Shown here piece after piece: positions 25,456-33,944 of a stretch of DNA of 64,000 nt. Each line of letters starts with the position of its first letter. Position 1 is the stretch's first letter. The stretch is from Flavobacterium sp. (lineage in GTDB: Bacteria > Bacteroidota > Bacteroidia > Flavobacteriales > Flavobacteriaceae). The position numbers and the translations under genes were made by a program. Below the pieces are notes generated by a model. The model saw only the letters and a list, made by a program, of their open reading frames with translations. It ran no database searches and was not told the DNA's origin. Where the stretch lies: assembly GCF_028689845.1 (NCBI RefSeq), contig NZ_JAQVCH010000001.1, positions 124,001 through 188,000 on the forward strand, read 5' to 3'.

Positions 25456-26805
25456 TTATAGTTTTATAAATTCTACTCTTCTGTTTTGTGCTTTTTCTGA
25501 TGAAGAAGCATTATTGTTTAAAGGTTGGCTTTCGCCTTTTCCGTCGGTTTCTAATCTTGATAAATCAATTCCGTAGAAACTTGCCAATGCATTTTTTACA
25601 GCAACTGCTCTTTTTTGAGATAATGCTAAATTGGCATTTGCATCGCCATCGCTATCGGTATGACCAATGATTTTTACTTTTACGGTAGGATTTTCCTGTA
25701 ATGTTGTGGCAATTTCTTTTAAAACAACACCACTTTCAGGTTTGATATTATCGCTGTTCACGTCAAACAAAATTCCGTTGGTTACAAATCGTCCTTCTGT
25801 GATTAATTTACTTCTCGTATCTTCACCAGCCACGGCATATCGTATGTTTGAAATCATAAACTCATCATCATTTTCTCTGCCATTGGAATAATTCATGTAC
25901 TTGGAACCAATTTTAAACACGTTGTATTTCTTTTTTGCATCAAAAGCTTGTGGAATATCTAACACTTTATTTTCATTTACATAAATCCGAAGTCTTGAAT
26001 TTTGTCGCCAAATTGAGAACTTTGCAATGATAGGTTCGCTGTAGTCTTGGTTTTGACAGGTTAAATCTTTAACAACAATCCCTTCGTTTTTAGAAATGGT
26101 TTCTCCGTTTTCAACCACAAAATAACTCGCAGCCTTTTCGCAACCCATCCATTGAAATTGAAAATAATCACTCGGATATTCATTCGATAAATCTTTTTTA
26201 GGATTGGCAGACGGCATCAAATAAAATTGATATTCTAAAATATTATTACTTCTGTACTTTGTAAAAATCTCAAATTCTAAAGTAAAATTATCAGGCATAT
26301 CATTAATAAATTCCGGTTGAAAGTAACCGTCTTTACTCATAAACAACCACTTTTGACCACTGTCGTCGATGGTTACAATTTCTGCTGATGAATTGGTATT
26401 CCATCCCAAAGGAAAATCACCCACATTGGTTGTAGAAAAATCATCAAAACCCAATTGTTTTTGTCCAGGTTCAAAATCGAATTTAGAATTCTTTTTAACT
26501 GGTTTTTGTGGCGATTTATCGTTTGATTGAGGTGTTGACTGAGTCTCAGAAGAAGTGTTTTCACTTTCTTGAGAAACCTCTTCTGTTTCATTTTTTTTCT
26601 TTTTATCTTTCTTTTTAAAGATGCCGTTAATGCCTTCTTCCACTTTGTTTAGAGCTTTGTCTACTGTTTCATCACTTTTTTGTTCGCCACGCTGATAGGT
26701 TTTGTCTTTTGCATTTTGAATGACCCGGTCACCAACTGTTGTTTCCTGAGCAAAAGCAGCTAAGGAACATAAAAGGAAGAAGGTTAAAATTTTACTGACT
26801 TTCAT
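25456..26805 (-). CDS. OmpA-family envelope protein, operon gene 1
   Basis: 449 residues. Signal peptide (1-20); a Lys/Glu-rich low-complexity region (about 60-110); a LamG/concanavalin-like domain (about 115-310, FDDFSTTNVGDFPLGWNT); and a C-terminal OmpA domain (about 335-449) with GHTDSDGDANANLALSQKRA and NRRVEFIKL. OmpA domains bind peptidoglycan, so the protein probably links a surface or periplasmic module to the wall. It heads a five-gene operon with gaps of 1-4 nt and has a promoter of the shared motif type, divergent from the sigma-factor gene. Confidence 0.82.
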   Translation of the reverse strand: MKVSKILTFFLLCSLAAFAQETTVGDRVIQNAKDKTYQRGEQKSDETVDKALNKVEEGINGIFKKKDKKKKNETEEVSQESENTSSETQSTPQSNDKSPQKPVKKNSKFDFEPGQKQLGFDDFSTTNVGDFPLGWNTNSSAEIVTIDDSGQKWLFMSKDGYFQPEFINDMPDNFTLEFEIFTKYRSNNILEYQFYLMPSANPKKDLSNEYPSDYFQFQWMGCEKAASYFVVENGETISKNEGIVVKDLTCQNQDYSEPIIAKFSIWRQNSRLRIYVNENKVLDIPQAFDAKKKYNVFKIGSKYMNYSNGRENDDEFMISNIRYAVAGEDTRSKLITEGRFVTNGILFDVNSDNIKPESGVVLKEIATTLQENPTVKVKIIGHTDSDGDANANLALSQKRAVAVKNALASFYGIDLSRLETDGKGESQPLNNNASSSEKAQNRRVEFIKL

Positions 26806-26850
26806 ACGATTATTATTTTTAGGTTATTAATTAAAAACTGTGTTTTCAGT

Positions 26851-26880
26851 TTAGTGCAGCACTGTAAAAAAAGTAAACAT
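26851..26880 (-). promoter_or_regulatory. Shared bipartite element, envelope-operon copy
   Basis: On the minus strand: ATGTTTACTTTT (26880-26869), 10 nt, TGCACTAA (26858-26851), 46 nt upstream of the OmpA-like ATG. Identical in boxes and spacing to the copies before the sigma-factor and CHAT genes. Confidence 0.7.
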
Positions 26881-26908
26881 TGTTTTGATGTTTTTTTATA
26901 AATAGTTT

Positions 26909-26938
26909 ATGTTTACTTTTGATAAAAACCTGCACTAA
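26909..26938 (+). promoter_or_regulatory. Shared bipartite element, sigma-factor copy
   Basis: ATGTTTACTTTT (26909-26920), 10 nt, TGCACTAA (26931-26938). It mirrors the divergent copy at 26851-26880 across a 28-bp centre. It also contains TACTTTTG (26914-26921), compatible with a TAnnTTTG -7 box, but without a correctly spaced TTG -33 box. Confidence 0.7.
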
Positions 26939-27483
26939 TGAATAAACCAAATCATTTGACAGTAATTGAAATGCTAAAAAAAGGAGATGAAAAAACGATT
27001 CATCAACTTTATGTTGACCATAAAAATGGCTTTTCATTATTTGCAAATAAATATGATTTGTCTTCAGATGATTTGTTAGATATTTATCAAGACAGCATCA
27101 TTGCGATGTGTGAAAATGCCAAAAAAGGTACTATTGACAATTTAGAGAGTAGTATTTCTACTTATTTGTTTTCTATCGGTAAATATATGATTTACAGAAA
27201 GTTGAAAACAAGAAACACAACTATTTCTATTGATTATGATTCTTATTTACCACAAGTACTAGAAGATGAAACGGACGAAATGAACAATGAAAATGAAGTG
27301 TTATTATTGCAAGAAAATTTTAAAAAGTTAGGCGAACAATGTCAAAAAGTATTGCGGCTTTTTTATTATGAAGAAAAAAAACTAGATACTATTTTAGTTG
27401 AATTAAATTATACCAATAAAGACGTTTTAAAAAGCCAGAAATCAAGGTGTTTAAAACAGTTAAAAGACTTAATTAAAATATAA
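26938..27483 (+). CDS. RNA polymerase sigma-70 family (ECF-like) sigma factor
   Basis: 181 residues. Region 2 is seen as LYVDHKNGFSLFANKYDLSSDDLLDIYQDS, region 4 at the C-terminus (CQKVLRLFYYEEKKLDTILVEL..). The ATG at 26938 overlaps the TGCACTAA box of its own promoter. If that box acts as a -10 element, translation would have to start at the next ATG (26971, MLKKGDEKT), which would still leave region 2 intact. A TPR/transmembrane protein follows after 48 nt and is probably its regulator. It shares its promoter motif with the divergent envelope operon and the CHAT gene. Confidence 0.85.
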   Translation: MNKPNHLTVIEMLKKGDEKTIHQLYVDHKNGFSLFANKYDLSSDDLLDIYQDSIIAMCENAKKGTIDNLESSISTYLFSIGKYMIYRKLKTRNTTISIDYDSYLPQVLEDETDEMNNENEVLLLQENFKKLGEQCQKVLRLFYYEEKKLDTILVELNYTNKDVLKSQKSRCLKQLKDLIKI

Positions 27484-27531
27484 GCTGTTTTTAATTCTAT
27501 AATTAAATTCAGAATCATGAAACGATAAAAA

Positions 27532-28236
27532 ATGGATAAAGAAACATTAATCAATCACTATTTTGAAAAATCGCTTTCTGCAGATGAACAAAGCCGTTTT
27601 GATTCTTTGATGAAATCGGATGTTGATTTTGCACAAGAAGTTGCCTTTCAAAAGAACCTGAAAAAAGCGATTGTATTAAACGAAAGAGGTAATTTGAAAA
27701 AGAAATTACATTCGTTTGAAATACCAAAAGCGAAATCAAAATCTTATAAAATTTGGTATGCCGCCGCTTCGCTTATTTTAATTAGTGGATTAGGATTTTA
27801 TTTTTCGCAAAATTCCAACACCGCTATTTATAACGAATTTTATCAGTCGTATCCTAATGTGGTTGCTCCAACCGTTCGTGGCGAACAAAAAGAAGACATC
27901 AAATCGGAAGCTTTTTATGAATATGATAGTGGAAATTATCAAAAATCAGTCGTGTTGTTTTCTAAAATTTATGATGCCGAAAAAGATGATTACGCTTTGT
28001 TTTATAAAGCTTTATCATTAATGGAGTTGAAAAAAACAAATGAAGCAATTTCAACTTTTAAACAATTTGATTTAAACAAAAACAATGCTTTTACGCCCTT
28101 TGTAAAATGGTATTTAGCATTGGCTTACCTAAAAACAAATGAAAAGGAAAATGCAAAACTTTTGCTAGAATCACTAGTAGAAAATGCAAATCCACAACAA
28201 GAAATGGCTCAAAAATTATTAACTGAATTAGAATAA
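27532..28236 (+). CDS. Single-pass membrane TPR protein, candidate anti-sigma factor
   Basis: 234 residues. The cytosolic N-terminus (1-72; HYFEKSLSADEQSRFDSLM, typical of Bacteroidota anti-sigma-like proteins but without zinc ligands) ends in a Lys-rich stretch. One transmembrane helix follows (about 73-91), then tetratricopeptide-like helices (about 125-230). Positive residues before the helix predict the N-terminus inside and the TPR part in the periplasm. Position after the sigma gene suggests sigma control. Its 3' end overlaps the converging CHAT gene by 9 bp. Function is inferred from topology and context. Confidence 0.7.
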   Translation: MDKETLINHYFEKSLSADEQSRFDSLMKSDVDFAQEVAFQKNLKKAIVLNERGNLKKKLHSFEIPKAKSKSYKIWYAAASLILISGLGFYFSQNSNTAIYNEFYQSYPNVVAPTVRGEQKEDIKSEAFYEYDSGNYQKSVVLFSKIYDAEKDDYALFYKALSLMELKKTNEAISTFKQFDLNKNNAFTPFVKWYLALAYLKTNEKENAKLLLESLVENANPQQEMAQKLLTELE

Positions 28237-31200
28237 TTTTTTTCTAAAAAGAAAAAGCAATACTATAATTCCAAGTCCAATTCCGAGATAAATCATCCAA
28301 TTATTATTAGATAAAATAGGTGAAACATCGCCATTAACAACAAATCCAGCCCAATAAAATGGATGTTGCTTCATTGGGTTTTTAGTAATAAAAGTTGTTT
28401 TTGCGTTTGCTAAAGCTTCATCTTTTGGTTGACCTTTTTTGAGGTTTTCATAAAACGAAATCATGATTTCTGATGTTTCCTTATCTGGAACTTGCCACAA
28501 ACTGTATACAGAAGATTTTACACCCGAATAGGTTAAAGCTCTAGACAAACTCATAAGTCCTTCGCCATTTTCGTTTTTACCAATTCCGGTATTACACGCA
28601 CTTAAAACAACTAATTTCGATGGAAAATTTAATTGATATAATTCATTAAAATATACTTTTTCATTACTCGCAAAAACCAAAGCTGATTTTGAGTAGTCTT
28701 CCTCTAACTGCGAATGCATAGCCAAATGATGCAACGAAAAATTGGTTGTCGATTTTAGAAAATTATCCCGATTAGCTTCTTGATTTTCAAAAAGTTTTCC
28801 GTCTAATAATTCACTTATTGCTCTCGCTTCTTTTTTTGCATCGACTAAATCATACAACCCTGCTCTAACCAAACCATGTGTTGGAATTTGTGTTGGAATT
28901 TTAGAATAATTTGGTGCAAAAGTCACAATGTTGTTTTCTGCCGAAAGATTTTTATTGTTTGTTTGTAAGATATCCCAAAGTTTAATCGAGTAAGCATAGC
29001 TTGTTTTACATTCCTGAACTAATAATTTTCCGTTTCTGTCTTGTAAACTTTCAAATGAAACAGTTGTTAAGAAATCTTCTGGAATGAAAATTATTGACGA
29101 TATCGACTTTGTTTTGAGTAATGGTTGAATCAATTGAGCGTGCAATTCTTTGGACGTTTTTAGATAGAGATTGTCAATTGTTTTTATTTGTTTGTTATAG
29201 TGATTAACAACTTCTTTTAATGCATCCAGTTCTCCTAAATTGACCAATTGAATTGTTTCTTTTTGAATAGTAAACGCAAAAACTTGTTTATCGGTTACTA
29301 TATACTTTACCAATAATTGATTACTAAGCAGCTTTTTTTGTGCCGTTTCAATAGTGAAACCTGCTGATTTGAATTTCTCAAATGAGGCATCTTTTTTATT
29401 AATGGAAAGCTGCGTTTTAGCAATCTCTTTTTCAAGAATTCCTAATCGGTTTTTAAGCTCTGCGGTTGCTGATGTTTTTTCAATTTGTTCTTTGACGCTA
29501 TTTTTTTCAAAGACTAATTCATTTAGTTTACGGATTAATGAGGCGGGTACTTTTAAATTTTGACTACTTTTTATCTCGAAAATATTCCATAAATGTTGCG
29601 AAGAATTATTTTCGATTCGATTTAAGATTTCTTTTAGTTTTTTCTGATCATTCGGATTTATCAATAGTTGCGTTTGCAAAAGTCCAGAAGCAATTTCTTG
29701 ATTAAAAATATTTAAACTGTAATTGTATTTTCCTTTTTGATAAAATTCGGCAAAGATATCCGAAGCAATAAAATAAAGATTATTAGCAATGAGTAAATCT
29801 TCTTTATTTTTGGTTTTTTCATAAATTAATTCATATAATCGGGCAGAATTTATAGTGTTTCTAACAAAAGTGGAACTGTTGAATTTCTTAAAATCAGTAT
29901 ACGAAAGATTCTTTAGATTGGAATTGGTTAATTTTTTTTCTAATAATTTTTCGAAAGCGAGTCTTAACACTTCTTTTGATTGTTCATTCTTATTCATTTT
30001 TTGCAAAACCATTGCTTCTAAAACTTGAATAGTATAGCGAGAAGCATGAAAGAAATTTACAGCTATTTTTTTTGATTCCTCAACGGTTTTTAACGCTTCT
30101 GAATACATGTTATAATTATAATAGGTCTTAGCCAACAAAAAAGAGGCCACCAATTCTTCATGTTGAGAATTGTATTTATGGGCTAATTCAATGGTTTTTT
30201 TATTAAATGCTATATGTTCTTGATGAAGTTGCTCTTTTTTATTTTTATTTAAATTGAAAAGTTTTACATATTCATATCGAGCAAAAAGATAGGTTTCAAA
30301 ATCTCTTTTTTTAATTTCTATTGGCAACTTTTGAAAAACAGATTCAATTGAATCATAGAATTTTTTGGATTCCGTTATGTTTTCCTTATAAACTTGTACT
30401 CTAAGGTTACACAAATAAGCCATCATCTTAAAATATTCTTTACGCTCTTTGGCTGGATAAGGTGTATTAATTCTAGTAAAATCTTTTTCATTATACCATT
30501 TTTGGAAATTAGTATTCAAAAAAAGCAATGCACTTTCGGCCTTACTTTGATCTCCATAGCTTAAATTTTCCCAAATTACATTATTTAGAGATTGTACCAA
30601 AAAAGAATTGTCTGCTTGTTTTGCTTTTTTAAGAAACTCCAATTCTTTTTCATAATGGTACAAGGATTGTGTATGAAAATGAGAGTCAGAATACCCAATT
30701 CCCAAGCCATTGTGAATTAACGCAATTTCAGAAAAGTTTTTAGGTTGAAGTTTTTGAGTTAGTTTTAAAGCTTTTTCATAAAAGATAATTGATTCAGAAT
30801 AATTCCGCAATTCATTGCTTATAAAACCTAAATCTTGAAGCAAGTCAATTATTGATTCATCATTAGGTAGATTTTTTGAAGCAAATTTATAGCTTTCATT
30901 TGCAATTTTTAATGCTTTATCCCATTGTCCAACAAGACTATAGGCGTAATAATAGTTATTGTATATTTGAGCAGCAAATTTAATTTGATCTGGGTTGGAA
31001 TTGAATTTTGAACTATTTTGAAATGCAGCTTTGATATGCAACAAATTAGTTTCAAAATCACCTTTTTCATATGCAGCTTTCGCTTTCGTCATTTCATATT
31101 TTGCTTTGAAATAATAATAATTTTCATCGCTTTTATGCTCTACTAATTTTTCCCTAATAAGTAAGGTTTTAGTAATATCTTTGGATTCTAAACTGTCTGC

Positions 31201-31284
31201 TTCAATACTCTTTTTAAGCAGCTCTTTATTTTGACCAATGGCAAGGCAAGAATAAAGTAAAAAAGTAAGAAAAGTTAGTTTCAT
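28228..31284 (-). CDS. Periplasmic TPR-CHAT (caspase-like) protein with C-terminal anchor
   Basis: 1018 residues. Signal peptide (about 1-18, MKLTFLTFLLYSCLAIGQ); tetratricopeptide repeats (about 60-500); a coiled-coil segment (about 580-640); a CHAT domain (about 690-985); and a terminal transmembrane helix (about 996-1014) followed by RKKLF. The caspase-type dyad is visible as His857 (HLAMHS) and Cys897 (VVLSACNTG), with GEGLMSLSRAL and SLWQVPD after it, so it should be an active cysteine peptidase. Signal peptide plus tail anchor place the protease in the periplasm on the inner membrane. Its promoter carries the same element as the sigma factor and the envelope operon. Confidence 0.88.
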   Translation of the reverse strand: MKLTFLTFLLYSCLAIGQNKELLKKSIEADSLESKDITKTLLIREKLVEHKSDENYYYFKAKYEMTKAKAAYEKGDFETNLLHIKAAFQNSSKFNSNPDQIKFAAQIYNNYYYAYSLVGQWDKALKIANESYKFASKNLPNDESIIDLLQDLGFISNELRNYSESIIFYEKALKLTQKLQPKNFSEIALIHNGLGIGYSDSHFHTQSLYHYEKELEFLKKAKQADNSFLVQSLNNVIWENLSYGDQSKAESALLFLNTNFQKWYNEKDFTRINTPYPAKERKEYFKMMAYLCNLRVQVYKENITESKKFYDSIESVFQKLPIEIKKRDFETYLFARYEYVKLFNLNKNKKEQLHQEHIAFNKKTIELAHKYNSQHEELVASFLLAKTYYNYNMYSEALKTVEESKKIAVNFFHASRYTIQVLEAMVLQKMNKNEQSKEVLRLAFEKLLEKKLTNSNLKNLSYTDFKKFNSSTFVRNTINSARLYELIYEKTKNKEDLLIANNLYFIASDIFAEFYQKGKYNYSLNIFNQEIASGLLQTQLLINPNDQKKLKEILNRIENNSSQHLWNIFEIKSSQNLKVPASLIRKLNELVFEKNSVKEQIEKTSATAELKNRLGILEKEIAKTQLSINKKDASFEKFKSAGFTIETAQKKLLSNQLLVKYIVTDKQVFAFTIQKETIQLVNLGELDALKEVVNHYNKQIKTIDNLYLKTSKELHAQLIQPLLKTKSISSIIFIPEDFLTTVSFESLQDRNGKLLVQECKTSYAYSIKLWDILQTNNKNLSAENNIVTFAPNYSKIPTQIPTHGLVRAGLYDLVDAKKEARAISELLDGKLFENQEANRDNFLKSTTNFSLHHLAMHSQLEEDYSKSALVFASNEKVYFNELYQLNFPSKLVVLSACNTGIGKNENGEGLMSLSRALTYSGVKSSVYSLWQVPDKETSEIMISFYENLKKGQPKDEALANAKTTFITKNPMKQHPFYWAGFVVNGDVSPILSNNNWMIYLGIGLGIIVLLFLFRKKLF

Positions 31285-31311
31285 ATATTAGGAATCCGTT
31301 AAATGATTATA

Positions 31312-31340
31312 TTAGTGCAATTATCAATTAAAAGTAAACA
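31312..31340 (-). promoter_or_regulatory. Shared bipartite element, CHAT-gene copy
   Basis: On the minus strand: TGTTTACTTTT (31340-31330), 10 nt, TGCACTAA (31319-31312), about 27 nt before the CHAT ATG. Same boxes and spacing as at 26851-26880 and 26909-26938. Confidence 0.7.
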
Positions 31341-31396
31341 AAAAAATAATTACTTTTTTTGCTTTTAATCACTTAATGAAATTAAAAATCATTATT

Positions 31397-31404
31397 TACT
31401 TTTG
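31397..31404 (+). promoter_or_regulatory. -7 box for the MBL hydrolase gene
   Basis: TACTTTTG, 17 nt before the ATG at 31422. It is not followed by TGCACTAA, unlike the neighbouring divergent CHAT promoter. Confidence 0.5.
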
Positions 31405-31421
31405 TATAAATTAAAAATCCC

Positions 31422-32282
31422 ATGAAAATATATCCTATAGAAGCTGGAAATTTTAAACTTGATGGCGGTGCGATGTTTGGCGTTGTGCCGAAAACATTAT
31501 GGAACAGAACCAATCCAGCCGATGAAAACAACCTCATCGATATTGCTGCGAGATGCATGCTTCTTGAAGATGGAAACCGATTAATTTTGATCGATACCGG
31601 AATGGGAAACAAACAATCCGACAAGTTTTTTGGCTATTATTCACTTTGGGGATCACATTCACTTGATAAATCATTGGCAAATTATGGTTTTCATCGTGAT
31701 GATATTACCGATGTTTTTATGACGCATTTACATTTTGATCATTGCGGCGGAAGTGTGAACTGGAATAAGGACAAAACCGGTTATGAACCCGCTTTTAAAA
31801 ACGCAAAATATTGGACCAATGCACCCCATTGGGAATGGGCAACTAAACCAAACGCTAGAGAAAAAGCCTCTTTTCTGTCGGAAAATTTACTGCCAATGCA
31901 AGAAAGTGGCCAATTGCATTTTATTGAAAAACCATCCGCTGATTTTGGAATTTCAAAGGAACTTGATTTTGGAATTTTCTACGTTGACGGGCATACCGAA
32001 AAAATGATGATTCCACATATCAAATACCATGATAAAACCATTGTTTTTTGTGCCGATTTATTGCCAACGGCTGGGCATATTCCCCTGCCTTTTGTAATGG
32101 GATATGATACGCGACCTTTATTGACCTTGCCAGAAAAAGAAAAGTTTCTGAAAACGGCTGCCGAAAACAATTTTTATTTATGGCTTGAACATGATGCCCA
32201 CAATCAAATCATCACCGTTCAAAACACTGAAAAAGGTGTTCGATTAAACGAAGTTTTTTCAGTTCAAGATGTCTTAAGATAG
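31422..32282 (+). CDS. MBL-fold metallo-hydrolase
   Basis: 286 residues, cytosolic. Metal ligands are visible as THLHFDHCGG (His102, His104, Asp106, His107), ILIDTGMG before it and VDGHTEKM, CADLLPTAGH after it. The overall arrangement resembles lactonase/AttM-like MBL hydrolases (quorum-quenching lactonases among them), but the substrate is not determinable. Its promoter is divergent from the CHAT gene. Confidence 0.88.
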   Translation: MKIYPIEAGNFKLDGGAMFGVVPKTLWNRTNPADENNLIDIAARCMLLEDGNRLILIDTGMGNKQSDKFFGYYSLWGSHSLDKSLANYGFHRDDITDVFMTHLHFDHCGGSVNWNKDKTGYEPAFKNAKYWTNAPHWEWATKPNAREKASFLSENLLPMQESGQLHFIEKPSADFGISKELDFGIFYVDGHTEKMMIPHIKYHDKTIVFCADLLPTAGHIPLPFVMGYDTRPLLTLPEKEKFLKTAAENNFYLWLEHDAHNQIITVQNTEKGVRLNEVFSVQDVLR

Positions 32283-32339
32283 TGTTAATCTCCTATTTAT
32301 GTTTTTATAAATTTCTATTTTTACCTCAAAACTTTTTTT

Positions 32340-33938
32340 ATGCATTACTTAAAATCCTTTTCGTTTGTTGCTGCTAGTTTACTAGTTATCGGTTGTGGAG
32401 CTTCCAAGACGGTTTCGTATACGCAACTCAGTCCAATTCAAGCAACAGCTGTTCCGTTAAAAAACGGCAAGATTTCTGAAGCGGAACTGCTGCGATGGAG
32501 TCATTTAGACATCGTAAAAGACACCATTCCCGGAATGAGTGTTGACCGGGCATATCAAGAATTACTTAAAAACAGAACGGGTCAAAAAGTAATTGTGGCT
32601 GTAATCGATTCAGGCACCGATATTGAACACGAAGATTTAAAAGGTCGAATTTGGACAAATCCGAAAGAAGTTCCAGGAAATGGTATTGATGACGATAAAA
32701 ATGGCTATATAGATGACATCAATGGTTGGAATTTTTTAGGCGATATTATTCATGAAAATCTAGAGCTTACTCGAATCTTGAAAAAAGGAGATGACGGTTC
32801 AGAAACCTATAAAAAAGCAAAAGCCAAACACGAAGAAAAAGAACAAGAAATCTTAGGGAACAAACAGCAATTAGATTTTATTTTAGCTGCCGATAAAGCC
32901 ATCACGGATTATTTAAAAAAAGATAATTATACCGTGGAGGAGTTAAAGTCAATTTTAACAACCGATGCGATGTTGGGTAACTATAAAATGGTAATGACTC
33001 AGGTATTGTCCAATACGACCCGAGAAGAGTTTGTAGAAGGAATTGCAGAGTTTAAAGATTATATTTATGACCAATTGAATTATAATTTAAATTTAGAATT
33101 TGATGGTCGCAAACTTTTAGGCGATGATGCCGAAGATTTTTCTACAAAATATTACGGAAACAATCAAGTGTGGGGGCCAGATAAAAAAGAGGCTTTACAC
33201 GGTACACACGTAGCTGGAATTATTGCTCAAGTACGAGGAAATAACTTGGGTGGCGATGGTGTTGCAACAAATGTAGAAATCATGGCTATTCGAGCCGTTC
33301 CAAACGGAGACGAGTATGATAAAGACATTGCGTTGGCTATTCGCTACGCAGCAGACAATGGAGCAAAAGTTATTAATGGAAGTTTTGGAAAAGGTTTTTC
33401 TCCTCACAAAGAATGGGTTTATGAAGCCATTCAATATGCGGCAGCCAAAGATGTGTTATTTGTTCACGCTGCAGGAAATGATGGTGAAAATATGGATACG
33501 GAAGAAAGCTATCCAAACGATTTTAAAGACGGAAAAGAAATTGCTTCTAATTTCATTAAAATTGGAGCGTTAAACTATGTTTATGGTTCAAAGTTAGCCG
33601 CAGATTTTTCAAATTATGGACAAACACAAGTCGATGTTTTTTCACCAGGAGTAAAAATTTATGCGACTGTTCCGAACAATAAATACAAATACGAACAAGG
33701 CACCTCAATGGCGGCACCAAATGCGGCAGGAGTTGCTGCTCTAATTCGTTCATATTATCCAAGTTTAACTGCGGCACAAGTGAAACAAATTTTGAAAGAT
33801 AGCGGCGTTTCGGTGTCAAAAACCGTAGTGGTTAGTGGCGACGCTTCCTTAAAAATGCCCTTTAGTGAATTATCGGCTTCTGGAAAAATAATCAATGCCT
33901 ATAACGCCCTTTTAATGGCTGATAAAATGTCAAAATAA
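32340..33938 (+). CDS. S8 (subtilisin) family peptidase lipoprotein
   Basis: 532 residues. Lipoprotein signal (LLVIGC, Cys19). Catalytic triad Asp90 (AVIDSGTD), His287 (LHGTHVAG) and Ser456 (GTSMAAP). Asp and His are about 197 residues apart because of a Lys/Glu-rich, largely helical insertion (about 115-280), far beyond the short gap of classical subtilisins. Such insertions recur in Bacteroidota S8 proteins. No C-terminal sorting domain. Followed after 6 nt by an M1 peptidase, so an exported peptide-degrading pair is likely. Confidence 0.92.
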   Translation: MHYLKSFSFVAASLLVIGCGASKTVSYTQLSPIQATAVPLKNGKISEAELLRWSHLDIVKDTIPGMSVDRAYQELLKNRTGQKVIVAVIDSGTDIEHEDLKGRIWTNPKEVPGNGIDDDKNGYIDDINGWNFLGDIIHENLELTRILKKGDDGSETYKKAKAKHEEKEQEILGNKQQLDFILAADKAITDYLKKDNYTVEELKSILTTDAMLGNYKMVMTQVLSNTTREEFVEGIAEFKDYIYDQLNYNLNLEFDGRKLLGDDAEDFSTKYYGNNQVWGPDKKEALHGTHVAGIIAQVRGNNLGGDGVATNVEIMAIRAVPNGDEYDKDIALAIRYAADNGAKVINGSFGKGFSPHKEWVYEAIQYAAAKDVLFVHAAGNDGENMDTEESYPNDFKDGKEIASNFIKIGALNYVYGSKLAADFSNYGQTQVDVFSPGVKIYATVPNNKYKYEQGTSMAAPNAAGVAALIRSYYPSLTAAQVKQILKDSGVSVSKTVVVSGDASLKMPFSELSASGKIINAYNALLMADKMSK

Positions 33939-33944
33939 TTTAGC

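Noticed and set aside
31422-32282. MBL hydrolase as a member of the CHAT/sigma module
   Set aside because: It is divergent and has an ordinary -7 box without TGCACTAA, so nothing links it to the module beyond proximity.
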